Both the position numbers and the translations under genes were made by a program. Under the pieces are notes generated by a model that was not told the origin of the DNA, did not search any database, and saw only the letters and a list, made by a program, of their open reading frames with translations. This document shows positions 27,204-39,500 of a DNA stretch of 64,000 nt, piece after piece (positions within the stretch are counted from its first letter, which is position 1; each line of letters begins with the position of its first letter). This DNA comes from Trichopria drosophilae (Eukaryota > Arthropoda > Insecta > Hymenoptera > Diapriidae), in assembly GCA_030407085.1 (NCBI GenBank), contig CM059587.1:106308501-106372500 (forward strand), given 5' to 3'.

Positions 27204-27297
27204 GTGTGGCATCCTACCCCACTCGTCGAGGAAAGGGCGGGGCTTCCTACCCCATCTCTCTAGACGGGCGTGGCCGCTTACCCCCACTCCTACTGTG
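27204..27297. repeat. Three degenerate ~30 bp GC-rich tandem units
   Basis: Three units resemble GGGCGTGGCNNCTTACCCCC: GTGTGGCATCCTACCCC, GGCGGGGCTTCCTACCCC and GGGCGTGGCCGCTTACCCCC, each followed by a short pyrimidine-rich spacer. They stand out from the AT-rich surroundings and lie about 300 bp after the OR-3 stop. Confidence 0.5.
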
Positions 27298-28367
27298 CTA
27301 GAACCCATATAGATCCCCTACTGCTACTAACTACCCTAAATAACTAGTCCATATTTATTATTATATAATAAATATTAAGACAGAAGAGAGTAATATTGGC
27401 CTTGCTCACAGACAAACGATAATATTTTAAAACATTTTATACTTAATTAACAAAACGGGTTTTATTAGTTATTGTTTGACATTTAGTATAAGTATTATGA
27501 ATGTTTAATGCCTGTATTATCTTTAATTTTCTGAATAATACTATTTCTGAAATATCTTCTTGATTATTTTCTTCGGGTAATTTTTAAAAGTACAAATCAC
27601 TAGTTTTGATACCTTTTGAGTTTAATATATAAAAGATGATATGATTTCAAATAAGTTTTAAGTAATTTTTAAATACTCGTTAGTTAGTCACGGGATTTTA
27701 TATAATTTACCCGCAGAACCAATACACGCTCAGTGCGAAATTGCGAAATGAAAAATAAAATTTATGTTGAAATTACAGAATAACGATCGAGAAAATTATA
27801 TATTGAGCAGATTTTGTCATTATTTTGTCAATATTCACTTTCAATAACCTGCATTAAAAATCCCATTTATATTATATAAACTGCTCATATTGGTCGTAAT
27901 TTTTTTTTCAAACGCAAAATCGTCATGTTTTTGTATTTAGTACGTTAAATATGAATGCAATTATAGAAAAACATTCATAATATATATTTTTTTTAATACG
28001 AACATCACATACAATTCAGAGGGGGCAGGGAGGGGCTGATAAAAAAGAAAGATTAAGCCGTTTTATTTAAGAAAACAAGATATTAATAATAAAGAATTCA
28101 AATTAACTTTAAATCTTTAAACTATCCCAAACAGCAGTAGTCAAATTAAGTTTATTGTATTTTACTGTGGCAACGTTATGCAAAATCTAGAGTGCGCAGA
28201 AAATATTTTAAAAACTTACAACCAAATAATGCTTAATAGTCTACATTTTATTTTACCTTTATAAAATATAAAGGATAATTTATAAGTAACTGTGAGATTT
28301 TACAAGTTTTTATTAAAATTTGTATGAAATTGTTGATAATAAAAAAATCACGAATATTCAATTTCTA

Positions 28368-28597
28368 CATTCAGAAAAAAAGAAAGTTAAAATAATCAGG
28401 AAATGATGAATAAATAGGCCCTGGTTATTTTTTCTGGTTAAAATAACCATAACTCAGGTTGGTTTAACCAGAAATATTGTCGGTTTAACTAACAATAGTG
28501 TTAAAACAATTATTTTTCTGATTAAACTGCCCATAATTCTGGTTATTATAACCAAAAAAAAATAGTACAGTAGTATTTAACCAGAACACTTTTTTGA
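28368..28597 (+). repeat. AACCAGAA dispersed repeat, copy 2
   Basis: Same ordered blocks as the copies at 14535 and 34841: TCAGAAAAAAA, AGTTAAAATAA, AGGCCCTGGTTATTTTTTCT, GGTTAAAATAACC, and a right end in TTTAACCAGAACACTTTTTT. Palindrome-rich, no ORF. Borders approximate. Confidence 0.78.
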
Positions 28598-29311
28598 ATA
28601 TATAAATGGTTTAAAAGTTCAATATTTATTTTTTTATACAAACTGAGACATTGAACGTTAAGAAATAAATAATTTACAACTTTTTAAATACACTTGCTTC
28701 GACAAGTTAATATCATTTATCCTTCCTCATACATTAGTTTTAGCTTACCTTATTTTAGCCAATAGTTTTAATAAGAATATTTACAACAAACTACTTATTC
28801 TGATAATACTTATTATCGTGGCATTGTTAACAAATATAGTATAAATTGACGTCATATATTCGTACGTAGATATTTCACGACATTTCACATAACTAACTTT
28901 CTTTTAGCAAGTAACAGGCCTCTATAATATTCCTATAGAAAGGAAGTTCAAAGCTTAACTGAAATCTTTTCTTACTAATTAAGATCCCCCTTTGCAGAAA
29001 TTACTTCCATACATATGAAATGATTAACTTCGAACAAAAACGAAGATGTAGCATAAAAAATTCAGATCCCTTGCGTGATAGGTGGTGGTGATATTAATTG
29101 ATTTTCTCTTTCGTATCGTGCTTACAACCCTTTTATTTAGGATATATTCTTTAGTTTCATTTTAACACTTGTAAGTAGCATTACAGTATGTTGAGCTTTA
29201 GTAAAATTTAGACTCGTACATGGAAGACTTATAATATAAGCTAATAATTTAAATGACATCCCAACGTCACATATAACATCCTCATAGAATTTACATTTGT
29301 AATTACTGAAG

Positions 29312-32300
29312 ATGAAAACGTACAGTACGTCGCAAAACATTTCTTCATTTTTAAGTATTTGATAATATTCCCTATTAAAATTGTTGTCTTTCAGACTTCG
29401 AATGGGCATTGGGTATAAATCGCCGTGGTTTAACTTTCTTCGGCGTCTGGCCCGAAAGGTACCTGGAGTCAAGTAGTGAAAATAAAGCGCATTTGCGACT
29501 TTTAGTAATGATGTTAATAATCATCATAGGCTCGTTTTTACCACAAATGTACGCTTTATATCGTGTTATCAACGAACTGCCGCTTGTAATTGATAACTTG
29601 ATGTCCAACGTCGCAATAATTACATCTATTTTAAAACTTTTTCTATTTTGGAACAATCAGAATGGTATCGACAAATATTCAATTATTGCACAAATGTACG
29701 CGTTCATGAAAATAATACACTGCTATGAAAATGTCTTTAAGACATTTCGTTACAAAGTTTAATTTTAAATTATTAAAAATTCACAGAATTGATCCCAGTT
29801 TTAGAATCCATGGCTCGAGATTGGGATCATCCATGGTTGGATTCCGATCGAGATATAATGATAAAAGAAGCTATAAGAGGAAGGTTTCTAACTATACTGG
29901 ATTATAGCATGAACGCTATTTGCTTGACTGCATTCTTGACTTTTCCACTTTTTGGATTAAGTTTCCGAATAATTTCGAACATTACCGACGATCAAACTCG
30001 ATTTTTTCCAATGCAATCGTACTATCCTTTTAATGCTACACAAACCCCGTATTATGAGATTACTTTCGGCAGCCAAATGATTTCTACTTATTGTTACTCA
30101 TTTTGTTTTACGGTCATCGATACCTTCTTCGGAGTTCTCGTTTTCCACGCATGTGGACAATTACAAATTCTTGGCGGGAAAATGCAAAATATCAAAATCA
30201 ACAGATCTACGGACAAAATAATGGCATCGACCTGGAAAACATCTTATTTCAATTGGTTACGAGAAGTGACAGATACTCATGTTCACTACATCCGGTGAGT
30301 CGAACACATTGCGGAAAAAGTATTAAATCACATTTTTTTTAAGTCTTCCACGTTATTTTTTTTCAAATTTTAATTCGAAGTCAAAATAAATAAGGAATAT
30401 TTCTTACATCTGTCGTGTATCTTTACAAAAATTCAAAACAATCTATAAAATAAATCTTTAACCTTTCTTGTCTTGCATCTAATAAAATATAAAATAGGTT
30501 TGTAATGGTATGACAACAATTTTAGAACCTTAAAAAATAAATAAAATTAATGGTGAATTTAAGTATTGTAAAATTATCGTATTTTAAAATTAACATTAAA
30601 CAAAATTCATGTAATTCATATTACTGCGACATTTTTTTCATAAAAAATTGTTAAAAAATGTTTAATAATTGTTTATTGTACAATTGTAAAGGATTGTACA
30701 TAGGATAGAAAGAACATACAACTTAATAATTCTCGTGCAATTGATTTCTCTCTCCGTTGAATTTTGCTGCGTAGGAATGCAAGTAACAAATGTAAGTATT
30801 TAATTTCTAACAAAAGTTAAAATTGTATCCTAGGAAACATGGATAAACATTTCCCTGACCAATAATTATTTTTGCCGTACTTTATCATATACTGCCATAT
30901 TCATCTTTATTTGTTTAAAAAGCGAAATTCCGAACAAAATGTTCTCACATAAGTTCATTTAAAAAATTTGTTTTATACATGTCAACATTTTCGTTACTAA
31001 GATGTTTAAAAAATAGTACATGTAGTATACATTTCTTATTAAATATGAAAAATATACTTTCTTTTATTAAAGGATTTTAACGTAGAAAGATTATAAACAA
31101 TCCTGGAAAACCTTTATGTATATGTTCTACTATTTATAATTCACAGTCCATTTTGATCAAATTTTTTTGGATTTCCTATGGAAATTATTGGACATTATAA
31201 ATTGATATCCGAGTTCATTTTGAACATGATGTTTTTATATTCGTTGGTCCTAACGAGATAACTGCTTACTTTAATCATCTGTGAAACAATTATTTTATAA
31301 AACTCGATTTATTACTAGTAAAATTTAAAGTAACCAATTTTGCTTTTATGTCATTTATCATAAAGGTGTTCATCGATGAAAATGCTAATCACGTATCAGC
31401 CCTTCAACTTATATTTCGAGCTGGAACGCTATGCAACGTGACGTTGCACATGTTTATATATTGTTTTGCAGGTGAAAATCTTGCATTTTATGTAAGTATA
31501 CAGCTGTTTCGTAAGGTGTAATTAACATTTTTTTTTTGAATAAAGGCGATAATTATGAAAAACAGTAAGATATTCAGTTTAAATTGTCCGTTCCTGGTCT
31601 AAAAATATAAAGGACGAAACGATGAAGATGACTGTCAATGAAGTTCTTTCACAATTCAGTATATGCTGTTACTATTTCACATTTTCGAAATATCAAGAGG
31701 TGTCCAACTCGCAACACTGTCAACTCGCCTCGAACGCTATAATTTACATTAAAAAAAAACATTAAGAAGAATACAAAGTAAAGAAATAGTCTTTGTGATA
31801 GAATCTGTTTTTTGAGATGATCCTGCACTATCTGTGGATTTATAAAGGATCGAATTTCAGTATTCTTTTGTATACCACAAATCATTATGCCTTTCTAAAA
31901 ATGTCATTAAGAGCATCGGTAACACGAATTTTTGGTATACAAAGTACACGCAAATTAGATAGGTTATAAATCCACAGGTAGTGCGGGATCGTCTCAAAAA
32001 AAAAAAGATTTTCGGCAAGGATTCGTCACGGATTTAAAATTTTTGCACGAGATATAGGATGCTGACTCATTATATTATCTTCATAAATTCTTACAAAGTA
32101 ATATTGGGCATTTTGTAAAGTTCATATCATGGTTAGAACCTTGAATATGAATATTTCCATTCAAAAACTTTTTTGTTGTGTTTTTCGTGTACAATAAGGT
32201 CAAATACAATATACATATTTAATAATATTTTATCTCAAAAGTAAAAAAGTTTCGGGGATTGCCCACGTAAGAATAGCGAAAGAGGAATTGGAATATCTAT

Positions 32301-32923
32301 AATATACCTTTATGCCTGAAATTAATTTGATGTTATTAAATTGAAAGTAATTCCGCATATGCGCTGATAATAAAAATTTAATGATTTGGATTACATTTCA
32401 AAGTCTGAATACAATTAGATTCCTTATGTTCAAATAAGCTAGAAGTACTATTAATAGACGATGATACTTGAACAATAAACAAATTGCAGAATTACAAAAA
32501 TTATCTTTATATTGTACTATTTCTGGACTACAGAACAGATAGTAAACGTACATTTTAAGATATCTAAAATTTAGCTATTTTTAGATATACCTATATAATT
32601 ACATTTAACAGAGTGAAGAATTACGTCATTGCATCTACCGGAGTAAATGGTACTCGTTGCCTCCTGCAATGCAATCGGACATATTGCCAATAGCTCGACG
32701 ATCAAAATATCCACTAAGGGTTACAGCGGGAAAATTTGTTTATCTTTCATTTCAGACATTCGCCACGGTAAGATTGTATGCTTCCTTTTTGATCTATCAA
32801 ATTATATTATTTTTTCGAATACATATAAAAGACCATATATGTGCAATAAGTATTGTCTAATTTCAGATTTTGAAAACGTCTGCTGGGTACATTTCAATGC
32901 TTCTTGCTGTTAGTTCCAAGTGA
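29312..32923 (+). CDS. OR-4: odorant receptor, 7tm_6 family, 7 exons
   Basis: Coding exons are 29312-29324, 29395-29664, 29787-30294, 30692-30791, 31366-31491, 32612-32767 and 32867-32923, giving 1230 nt and 409 residues, stop TGA. Exon 2 reads DFEWALG- or NFEWALGINRRGLTFFGVWP. Exon 3 includes ESMARDWD, SFRIISNITDDQ, SYYPF and FHACGQLQILGGKM. Exon 6 ends RVTAGKFVYLSFQTFAT and exon 7 is ILKTSAGYISMLLAVSSK. Exon 4 uses the AG at 30690-30691, which restores the 100-nt length seen in all the paralogues; a later AG would delete three codons. The 13-nt exon 1 (MKTY, donor A|GTACGT) is predicted from phase and position. Exons 3 (508 nt) and 5 (126 nt) have the same lengths as in OR-5 to OR-7, so this gene may be nearest to that block. 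A 194-bp MITE sits in intron 5. Confidence 0.93.
31808..32001. mobile_element. MITE with 38-bp inverted repeats in OR-4 intron 5
   Basis: The left arm 31808-31845 (TTTTTTGAGATGATCCTGCA and onward) pairs with the right arm 31964-32001 with only a few mismatches by eye. The arms end in T- and A-runs at the outside. The interior is AT-rich with no ORF. No clear target-site duplication because of the flanking homopolymers. Confidence 0.8.
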
Positions 32924-33019
32924 CATTTTCCACGAAGATATAAAGTTGGTATAAGTTGGTCCCTTGATATTATTTGCAAATTATTATATATGATTAATTA
33001 AAACTTTGTACATATATTT

Positions 33020-33025
33020 AATAAA
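33020..33025 (+). terminator. AATAAA poly(A) signal, OR-4
   Basis: Canonical AATAAA 97 bp after the OR-4 stop codon. Confidence 0.5.
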
Positions 33026-33723
33026 ATTACATGTATTGAATATTTACTAAGTCTATTTTAGACATATGCATTACTTGCTCCCTTGAACTTTTTTTTTATT
33101 TATTAATCTTATAAAATCTATTATAGATTCATTAAGTGTTACACGTAATTTACACCGATATACAGTGTTAACACTTATAATAAAATTAAACTGTTTGTGG
33201 ACTTAAAATGATACATCGTATACTTTTATTATTAGTATCACACATGGCTGAACGATTCGGTGTGTGTTGCAGAGTCCCATGATCTAGAAATATTAATTAA
33301 AATATCATTTAATTATTATTCAGACATTAAAATCTAAGACTTCTTGAAAATTTTTATTGTTAGAAAGTTCTGTGTATTTTGGTCATTTTAATTGCAGAAA
33401 AAACAAGAATGAAAGTGAGTAATTCTAACATATTCCAACATATTGTTTCCCTAATTTTATTTAGGCTAATTAGTATTATAATTATTCAGTACTGTTTCTG
33501 TTTTAAACTGTGACATCGAAACTAGTGGACTTACTATTCGACTTGATCTAGCAATATGCCATATGTATCTCTACAAGTGACACTGGAAAAAAAATAACCG
33601 GCCCAAAAAAAGAAATATCCCAAAAGCAATTTATTGTACTATATTTAAATGGCATTGCATTAATATGTTTATATTGATTAGCAAAATTCAAATCCTTTAA
33701 AAGTAGGTTATAATGTAATATTA

Positions 33724-33770
33724 CGTTAGGTTAGGTTCGGTTTTATTTTAGGTTTTATTTAGGTTAGATT
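33724..33770 (+). repeat. TTAGG-like degenerate tandem
   Basis: GTTAGGTTAGGTT followed by looser GGTTTTATTTTAGGTT and TAGGTTAG units. TTAGG is the common insect telomere unit, and short internal stretches of it are frequent in insect genomes, so this is probably a small interstitial array. Confidence 0.4.
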
Positions 33771-34840
33771 TTAACACCGTATTTAAGTACGTCATTAGTT
33801 TTATAAAATTATAAACATTTTTTAAAACTTTTTTCATCTGCACGTGTCTCACCCTTTGTGCAATTTTGATTTTGTGCAAAGACAACCTTTATTATTATTA
33901 TTTTAAAAGTGTGCGTGGACTATTAAATGCTGATAATCAAATATAAACCGTTCAAAAGATTCATTTAACTTTTATAAAGATTGAAGATATCTATTTCCAA
34001 TGTTACTCGTGGCGATTGAGATTAATATACTTATGAATTATAACAAAAATACAAATTTGAAAACTATTCCAGGTACAAAATCTGTTCATTACTTTGCACC
34101 AATAAGTGGTATACTATATAATTCGATGAATAATTAGTTTAGAAGATAAATATGTTTTGAGATATGATATTTGTAGATTGGATTTGCGGAAATATATGAT
34201 TGGTTTATTGGGCAAATAAAGAATATTGATTATGCAGAGTAATACAAATAACCGAAATCTTAATGATGGAGAATCTGCAAATTGAAGTGTTCAAACGTTT
34301 TTCGATTGGCCAGATAGTCGAATTATTATAAATGTTTTAATTAGAAAAATAATGTGCTTTGTATAAGTAATACATATATAATTCAATTATCAGATAAATA
34401 GAAACTTAAGAATACCAAAGTTATTAAATTACTTAATGAATATTTGCGAAAGGATTCGTTAACTAACTAAATAGACATGTTTGTAATATTTTATTTGTTA
34501 AAATCAAGCTCACAAGTTTATTATCACAATGTTTATTCGATATGTTTTGCAGCAAATATCTTTCCAACAGAAATATCAAATTCACGATAATGTAAAAAAA
34601 TAGATTCCATACAAAAACAGTTTACCATAAAAACTTAATTTTTTTCAAAAACCCCTCAAATAATTAATTCTGTTCAGTATGACTGCGTATCTATTATTCC
34701 TCATAAACTCTAGTAAAGATCTTATAATAAGTTTTGAAAGTACACAATTGATAGGAATTTTAAGGGTTGCATATTTACGCTATTTTGTAAAACTATTGTA
34801 AATTCTTACTAAATTGGCGATTATGAGACTCCTACATAAT

Positions 34841-35070
34841 ACACTCAGAAAAAAAAATAGTTAAAATATCCAGAAAAGATGATTAAATAGGCCCTTGTTA
34901 TTTTTTCTGGTTAAAATAACCAGAATTGTGGTTGGTTTAACCAGAAATTTGGTTGATTTAACTAGAGATACTGTTAAAATAATTATTTTTCTAATTAAAC
35001 TACCCAGAATTCTGGTTATTATAACCAGAAAAAATAGTACGGTCGTATTTAACCAGAACATTTTTTATAA
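34841..35070 (+). repeat. AACCAGAA dispersed repeat, copy 3
   Basis: The best preserved of three copies. It begins ACACTCAGAAAAAAAAATAG and continues AGTTAAAATATCCAG, AGGCCCTTGTTATTTTTTCT, GGTTAAAATAACCAGAAT, CCAGAATTCTGGTTATTATA, ending near TTTAACCAGAACATTTTTTA. The internal GGTT/AACC palindromes could fold. Likely a non-autonomous DNA element. Confidence 0.8.
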
Positions 35071-36360
35071 TGATTTTCGACCGATATGTCTTTGTTCTTC
35101 GCATGAAATACCCTATTTTTATTCCGGAATTGTACCTGGATATTTTTTCCAGATATTTTAGTCCATGTTTTCGTTGCCCCGTATATTTTGGGTCATGATA
35201 AATTGTAGCGTCGTCTTTTGTATAGCGCTGGCTTGTGACACGATAACAGACTATTCACAATACACAGAGAAGAATTGAATAACGAAGTTTACTATTTTAA
35301 ATAGCACTTTCAGGGTGGTACTGAAAACCCAACTCATTATAAAGTTCATGGGGTGCCAAATTAAGATACAAAATCTTCAATATGAGAAATAGCATAACAT
35401 TTCGTCGATACGTAAACAACAACCCATTGTTCTCAAACTGATTGCACAATTGCAGCACTACCCCTTGTATTGTATATAACACTTTTGTTATTGATGTAAG
35501 ATTTTCCAGTCATATGTTGTGATTTTACTTCGAATTTTACTATTTTAGGTACATCTTTCAAAACAATAATTTTCAGAAAGTTATCTTCTTCAATTATTTC
35601 AACTGAATATGACACTGCTTGCGGTAGTTTATATGATAAATCGAACTAAATTTCCAAATCAATAGATTTCAACCTCGTAAAACATAATAAATCTGGCGAA
35701 GATATTGCTTGACGCGAGATAGTTTTATTTGTGCATTTTAGTTTTCACTGAGTGATAAGTCCCAAGTAAGTATTTCGATAATACGTTAAAACAGCATAGT
35801 TTTTGATGAATAATCTGCATGACCATGATCGCACATAAAAAACTGTAGGATTTAAAACAAGACTTTTTTGTATTATAAAATTTGATTGTAATTTGTTTCC
35901 CACCATTTTCAATAATTTTGTATGAACGGATCGTCGTTCATAGTGTAAATACAAGCCATGAATCTGCAAAACAAAATAAGTCCTGAATATTTTTCCCAAA
36001 CAAGGCCTATCATATTCTCGTTAAGACAATTCCCACATTTCGAAATTACTTGTTTAAGTTTTGGGACGTAATAAAATCGATCCGAGAAAAGTTTTCTTAT
36101 AGATAAAATGTAAGTGCACAACCCAAATAATATAAAATAATATTAGATATGTAATAACCATGAAATTCATTTTACTAACTACGAAATCTTAAATCAAAAT
36201 GCACGGAAGTAGGACGTGGACGTACCATAGTATTATTCTGATATTTTTACTCCCAATGACATCCTCGATAAAAGCGAGCATGAAAAGAATTGAAAGAAAT
36301 AGTCTCAAACGATGTGATAAAAAAATATAATTATATACTTGAAAGCATACCACTAAGTTC

Positions 36361-36479
36361 ATCAGAATCCCTAGAATATTAATAACCATCTAACAGCGAA
36401 GTAATCCCTGTATTTTATTGATTTTTTTTTGCAAGGCATTCCCTCTATTCGTGCCGTGGTTTCAACATTCCCTGTCAGT
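36361..36479 (+). promoter_or_regulatory. Conserved upstream block and TCAGT initiator, OR-5
   Basis: Aligns by eye with 44261-44373, 53511-53628 and 63231-63356. Shared segments, in order, are GAATATTNATAA, a CGAAGTAAT-like stretch, TATTTTATTGATTTTT, AAGGCATTCC or AAGACATTCC, a TCGTGC-like stretch, TTTCAACATTCCCTG and a final TCAGT (36475-36479). TCAGT is the arthropod initiator consensus. The two ATTGAT-type cores could bind homeodomain factors (inference). It lies 76 bp before the proposed start codon. Confidence 0.6.
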
Positions 36480-36554
36480 CGGTTTTCTCAACACGAAATA
36501 TACGTCACATATCATTTTCAATGTAAATACTATTTTAACAGTCTTTCATTGCAG

Positions 36555-39500
36555 ATGTATAGTGCGTATTCCCTGACTATATGTTCAGAATTTATCACGT
36601 TCCAGACATTTTTACTCTAATTCTTTTAGATTTTAATTGGGCAATTGGTATAAGCCGTATCGGTTTAAATGTTTTTGGAATTTGGCCTGGAATTGGTGCT
36701 GGGAACGCAAATACAACTTTTCGTCCGTTATGGATGACTCTGATAATGACGATGTTACTAATTTATCCACTAATATGTGCCATGAGTCGTGTAGTGCATG
36801 AGCTTCCTCTTGTTCTTGACAATCTAATAACGAGTTCCACAACAATACTCGGTTGCATCAAAATATCACTATTTTGGATGAGCGAGAATGGTAACTTATG
36901 AATATTTTCTTTTGTATATTTAAACGGAAACGGAAGACATCTTTTATTTTCTAACATTAAAACCCATATAGTTAAACAAAATTGATTCAAATACATAACT
37001 CTCACTCATTTGTGTTCACACTAAAAAATGTAACTAATAAAAATACATACGCGATAAACGAACGTTACAGTACTTAAATTTGAAATTACAGTATTAATAG
37101 ACATTATTATCGACGGCTTATTGAGCCATCTCGTTTTCGTATTTTGACTAAATATAATGTGCACTAGTTCAATATTTTGTTCTTTCATTGGCGGAATTAC
37201 GAATAATAATTTACGTTGTCTTGCGAAAGACACCATCGATGAATAATTCGTGGAAAACTTCCTCTAAAATATCCGTCACCCATTTTGTTAAACAATAAAA
37301 ATCACTTATTTTCGAAAATTCTCGATCAGTTATCAATTAAGATCTTTAGTATATTGCAGGAACCCATCTATAGTAATTAGAATTGCCTTTACAGAATTGA
37401 AATTTTGATAATTTTATTCAGTCATCAATAATTTACATTTTATTAATATATAATATAATAACTAAACATAATTGAATATTTTTTTCCCATTATAACTTAA
37501 ACAAGATGGAGTTTCAGAAGTTTCGACTTGTAAATAATGTGCATGCGGCATTTCACACCAACTGAAAGGAACACCGTGAAATATGTTCTGGATAAAGACG
37601 AAAAGCACAATTTGTTTTAAGGGGGCATTCTGATATGAACGTCCAAAAAAGCATATTATTTCATCATTTTTTTCTTGGATTTACTACATAATCAAATATT
37701 TCTCTCCTTAAAGGTATGATCCAACAGAATACAATAAATTTTAGTCTGTGGTGAAAAACATTTATATATTCATTTATAAAATAGTTATTTTTTGTTATTT
37801 TATTTAAGGTTGAAGGTAAAAAATCTTTTGACTGCTGGCGCAGGTGGTTCCACCAATCCTGATGATCTAAAGCAGAAGATGTCAAAATAATATCAATCTA
37901 TGTTGTCGCCACTATATCCGGTACCTCGACTTTTTTATTTTTTCAAAAAAGTAATAAATAGTAAAAAGTAATAAATAAAAGTAAATAGAAAAAAGTACCG
38001 TTTCCTGCACCACAAATAAATGCGACCTAATAGGTGGTGAATATTGTCTTAAATTTAGTTGATACGCCCTACCGTATTTGAGAAATCACCTGCGCCAGGT
38101 GCATCACGGTCGTTTTAGGAAAAAACGCGTTTAAAGTTTTTGAAGTTGAGAAGTCAAAGATAAAATACCTTTTCCGCTAATCAGCAATAGCCATACCATA
38201 AATGATTCCTTCTTCTTGGAGGTCATAAACTATCGAAAAATGCAAAAAAAAAAGCAAAAGCGAGTTTTGGAATCCGTCACATTGGAATGCCCTCTTAAAG
38301 ACTTGAGAATTAGAAAAGAAAAGGCTCGTTCCAAAAATTCTGAAAAGCTTTATAATAAAACGCATCAATTTGTTTTTAACTTTGTTTTAGTGTGGTAAAA
38401 TTCATGTATAGATCTTTAAGATCCGAATTAGCTGCCAATTTTGGTAAAAGAAAGATTTTTGAAAATTGGAAAAATTGTGAAAAATTTAAATGACTGCCAA
38501 TTATATGACAGGCTTACAACCAGTTCTGGGGTCCATGGAAAATGATTGGAAACAGACAAGGCTTGCTGAGGAACGTAAAGTTATGGTGAGAGAAGGAAGA
38601 CGGGGTCGCCTATTAACTATTTTTAGTTATTCGATATTGACCGTAGCTATGTGTGGCATTCTCGTTTTGCCGCTTTTTGGCCTGAGCGTTCGAACGCTCT
38701 CCAACCTTACCGATGTCGATGGCTATTTGTTCCCAGTACAATCTTGTTATCCTTACGAGTACACAAAGCGACCACATTATCAGCTAACATACTTAACTCA
38801 AACCATAAGCTGTCTATATTTCGCTTTTGCTTTCACGGTGGTCGATACATTTTTTGCAGTTATAATTTTTCATACGTGTGGACAAGTCGAGATATTTGGA
38901 ATGAGACTGCAAAATTTGTCGTTCAATACTTGGAAAGGTTCGATGCTCATAGAAAATTTGAATCAACAATATAGGAAGTGGATAAAAGATGCTGTTGATA
39001 CTCACATCCATCTGATTTGGTGAGTCGGGCGAATTACGATTATTATAACAATTGTTATCTGTTCCTGTTTAAACTGTACCATGAAAGTTGATTTTGTATG
39101 TACCGTTTTTCTTCTTCCAAGTGATACTATAAATTTAAAACAATTGCATTTAATAGTTATTGTCGTCTTAGCGGGCGTAAAATCGGATTTTACGCCCTCA
39201 AAAAATAACCGTTAAAAATAATGTTCGATTACAGCCGTAGGTAACATTTACACCCGTTTGGCTATCACGCGATACCCTCGGGCCGAAAAGTACTGTTTCA
39301 TAACAAGGGCGTAAAATACACTTTTACGCCCGCAGGTGATTAGCGTGCCCAGCGAGCCGTCACGAAGGAATTGGGCAATCGCCTGTTGGGTGTAACAGAG
39401 TACGTCCGTGATACGAACAAAAATTGCTATAACATGTTTAAATTAAGAGTTTATGTCAATTTTAATCTTGCAAATAGGGGCATAAAATCGAATTTTAAGA

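Larger units (their letters stand above)
26896..29311. other. Intergenic OR-3/OR-4
   Basis: Holds a GC-rich tandem at 27204-27297 just after OR-3 and an AACCAGAA-type repeat at 28368-28597. The remainder is AT-rich without recognisable genes. Confidence 0.6.
32924..36554. other. Intergenic OR-4/OR-5
   Basis: Contains an AATAAA at 33020-33025, TTAGG-like repeats at 33724-33770, an AACCAGAA-type repeat at 34841-35070 and, at its right end, the conserved upstream block of OR-5 (36361-36479). Weak overlapping minus-strand ORFs at 35297-36389 have no recognisable domain. Confidence 0.6.

Noticed and set aside
35297..36389. Chain of overlapping minus-strand ORFs upstream of OR-5
   Set aside because: Frames change repeatedly, no recognisable domain, and the last one overlaps the conserved OR-5 upstream block. 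A decayed element is possible but unsupported.
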